In this document: in pieces, positions 4,880 through 5,505 of the stretch
Numbering within the stretch: position 1 is the stretch's first letter
Layout of the letters: each line of letters starts with the position of its first letter
DNA from: Nitrospirota bacterium
Lineage (GTDB): Bacteria > Nitrospirota > 9FT-COMBO-42-15 > HDB-SIOI813
DNA: 5,505 bases
Assembly: GCA_023248365.1 (NCBI GenBank)
Contig: JAHFER010000124.1
Location: 1 to 5,505 of the forward strand
Reading direction: 5' to 3'
Position numbers and translations under genes: made by a program
Notes under the pieces: model-generated
Told to the model about the DNA's origin: nothing
Seen by the model: the letters and a program-made list of their open reading frames with translations, nothing else
Database searches by the model: none

Positions 4880-5505
4880 ATGTACCAATGGTCTTACGGG
4901 ACGCCGTTATCAGGGCTTTCTTTCCCGATGGTAACAGCTTCAGGGACATATGCCAAAAGTTTTGCTATGACTTCCCTCTCTGCTGTCCTGTCAAAAGATG
5001 GCGGTGCATGGGGCGCGTTAGGTAGTAGGCTCTCAGGGGTTCCTGGTGATGGTGTTTACACTATTGCCTCTTTGTCTTCTGTTGAAATGCAATGCTATTC
5101 ATGGTTGATAAAGATTACAGCCAATTCCGGTTGTCTGGATCAATCCATTCTCGGTTACAATCTTTCCAGCACTAATATTCTCTCTGCTGTCTCTGGCCTC
5201 AAAAATGATGTATCAGGTCTACCTGGGATACTCGCTGCTTGTAGTGGCCCTGTCGTGTTACGTCCTGGCACTCACACTAATGCTTTGGTTGGGCTTTGGG
5301 GTTCTACCCATACCTCTTCCTTAGTTGCAAGAGTAACAGATCTTACCAATGCAGGTACGGCAACTGTAGATATTTCTTCTATTGCTGCACAGATTTGGAA
5401 TAGCTTAGCCGCTACTTACACTTCTGGGCCTACATTCGGGGGTAATGTAGCAGGTATCTATACAACTGTATCCGGTATTAAGGCTGATACAATCTCAACT
5501 GTGTT
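4880..5505 (+). CDS. Putative tail-fibre or baseplate-like structural protein, 3' end outside window
   Basis: The first 208 residues are visible and no stop occurs before the window edge. Residues about 10-95 look like a beta-rich domain common in phage structural proteins: a strand run with LSAVLSKDGGAWGAL (33-47), then GDGVYTIASLSSVEM (56-70) and SWLIKITANSGCLDQSI (74-90). This is the pattern 'dGGa...G.Y.i.Ls..EM....i.i.a.gc.dq' that I associate with fibre, baseplate and other receptor-contact proteins. After it come VSGLKNDVSGLPGIL (104-118) and VSGIKADTIST (197-207), which may be parts of short trimer-forming repeats, and AAQIWNSLAATYTSGPTFG (169-187). Ser, Thr, Gly and Ala dominate, as in fibres. 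There is no signal peptide. AGGGAGGT at 4866-4873 sets the start six bases later. It has its own promoter. The exact role is not certain. Confidence 0.7.
   Translation, partial: MYQWSYGTPLSGLSFPMVTASGTYAKSFAMTSLSAVLSKDGGAWGALGSRLSGVPGDGVYTIASLSSVEMQCYSWLIKITANSGCLDQSILGYNLSSTNILSAVSGLKNDVSGLPGILAACSGPVVLRPGTHTNALVGLWGSTHTSSLVARVTDLTNAGTATVDISSIAAQIWNSLAATYTSGPTFGGNVAGIYTTVSGIKADTISTV

Overview
This window looks like a stretch of a tailed double-stranded DNA bacteriophage or prophage (Caudoviricetes). It carries a terminase large subunit, a phage-type replication initiator paired with a DnaB-type helicase, an HNH nuclease and many tiny tightly packed genes. All genes lie on the + strand. Nothing identifies the host directly. 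Strong Shine-Dalgarno sites and a sigma70-like promoter point to an ordinary bacterial host, and the sequence is moderately AT-rich. No integrase, repressor, tRNA, CRISPR array or insertion sequence is visible.

Layout. From the left edge to about 1.64 kb there are eight small genes, nearly all overlapping the next: the end of a cysteine-containing protein (1-293), a short basic phage protein (244-393), a two-CxxC zinc ribbon (390-515), a second Cys-rich protein (496-714), two unrecognised proteins (705-974, 971-1165), an HNH nuclease resembling DUF968/DUF1364 (1119-1460) and a small ribbon-helix-helix-like protein (1429-1644). From 1.67 to 3.28 kb lies the replication module: a winged-helix initiator (1674-2375) and a RecA-fold helicase (2372-3277) joined by an ATGA overlap. 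Then come a 76-residue acidic protein (3258-3488) and the terminase large subunit (3481-4818). The only intergenic gap of more than 30 bases (4819-4879) holds a sigma70-like promoter. It drives a gene that runs off the right edge (4880-5505) and encodes a tail-fibre or baseplate-like structural protein.

How the genes fit together. The initiator gene contains two copies of a 14-bp partly palindromic sequence set 23 bp apart, followed by a run that is 87% A+T. This is the arrangement seen at lambda-type origins inside gene O. The simplest model is that the initiator binds these repeats, melts the A-rich tract and recruits the downstream helicase. Overlapping starts and stops suggest that 1-4818 is translated from one or a few long messages. 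The structural gene after the terminase has its own promoter, whose -10 box sits inside a perfect 15-bp palindrome that could be an operator.

Points worth a second look are the candidate origin, the palindromic promoter, a structural gene directly after the terminase where a portal gene would be usual, the lack of a recognisable small terminase, a Walker B motif in the terminase in which Ser replaces Asp, and a nested hydrophobic frame inside the terminase gene.
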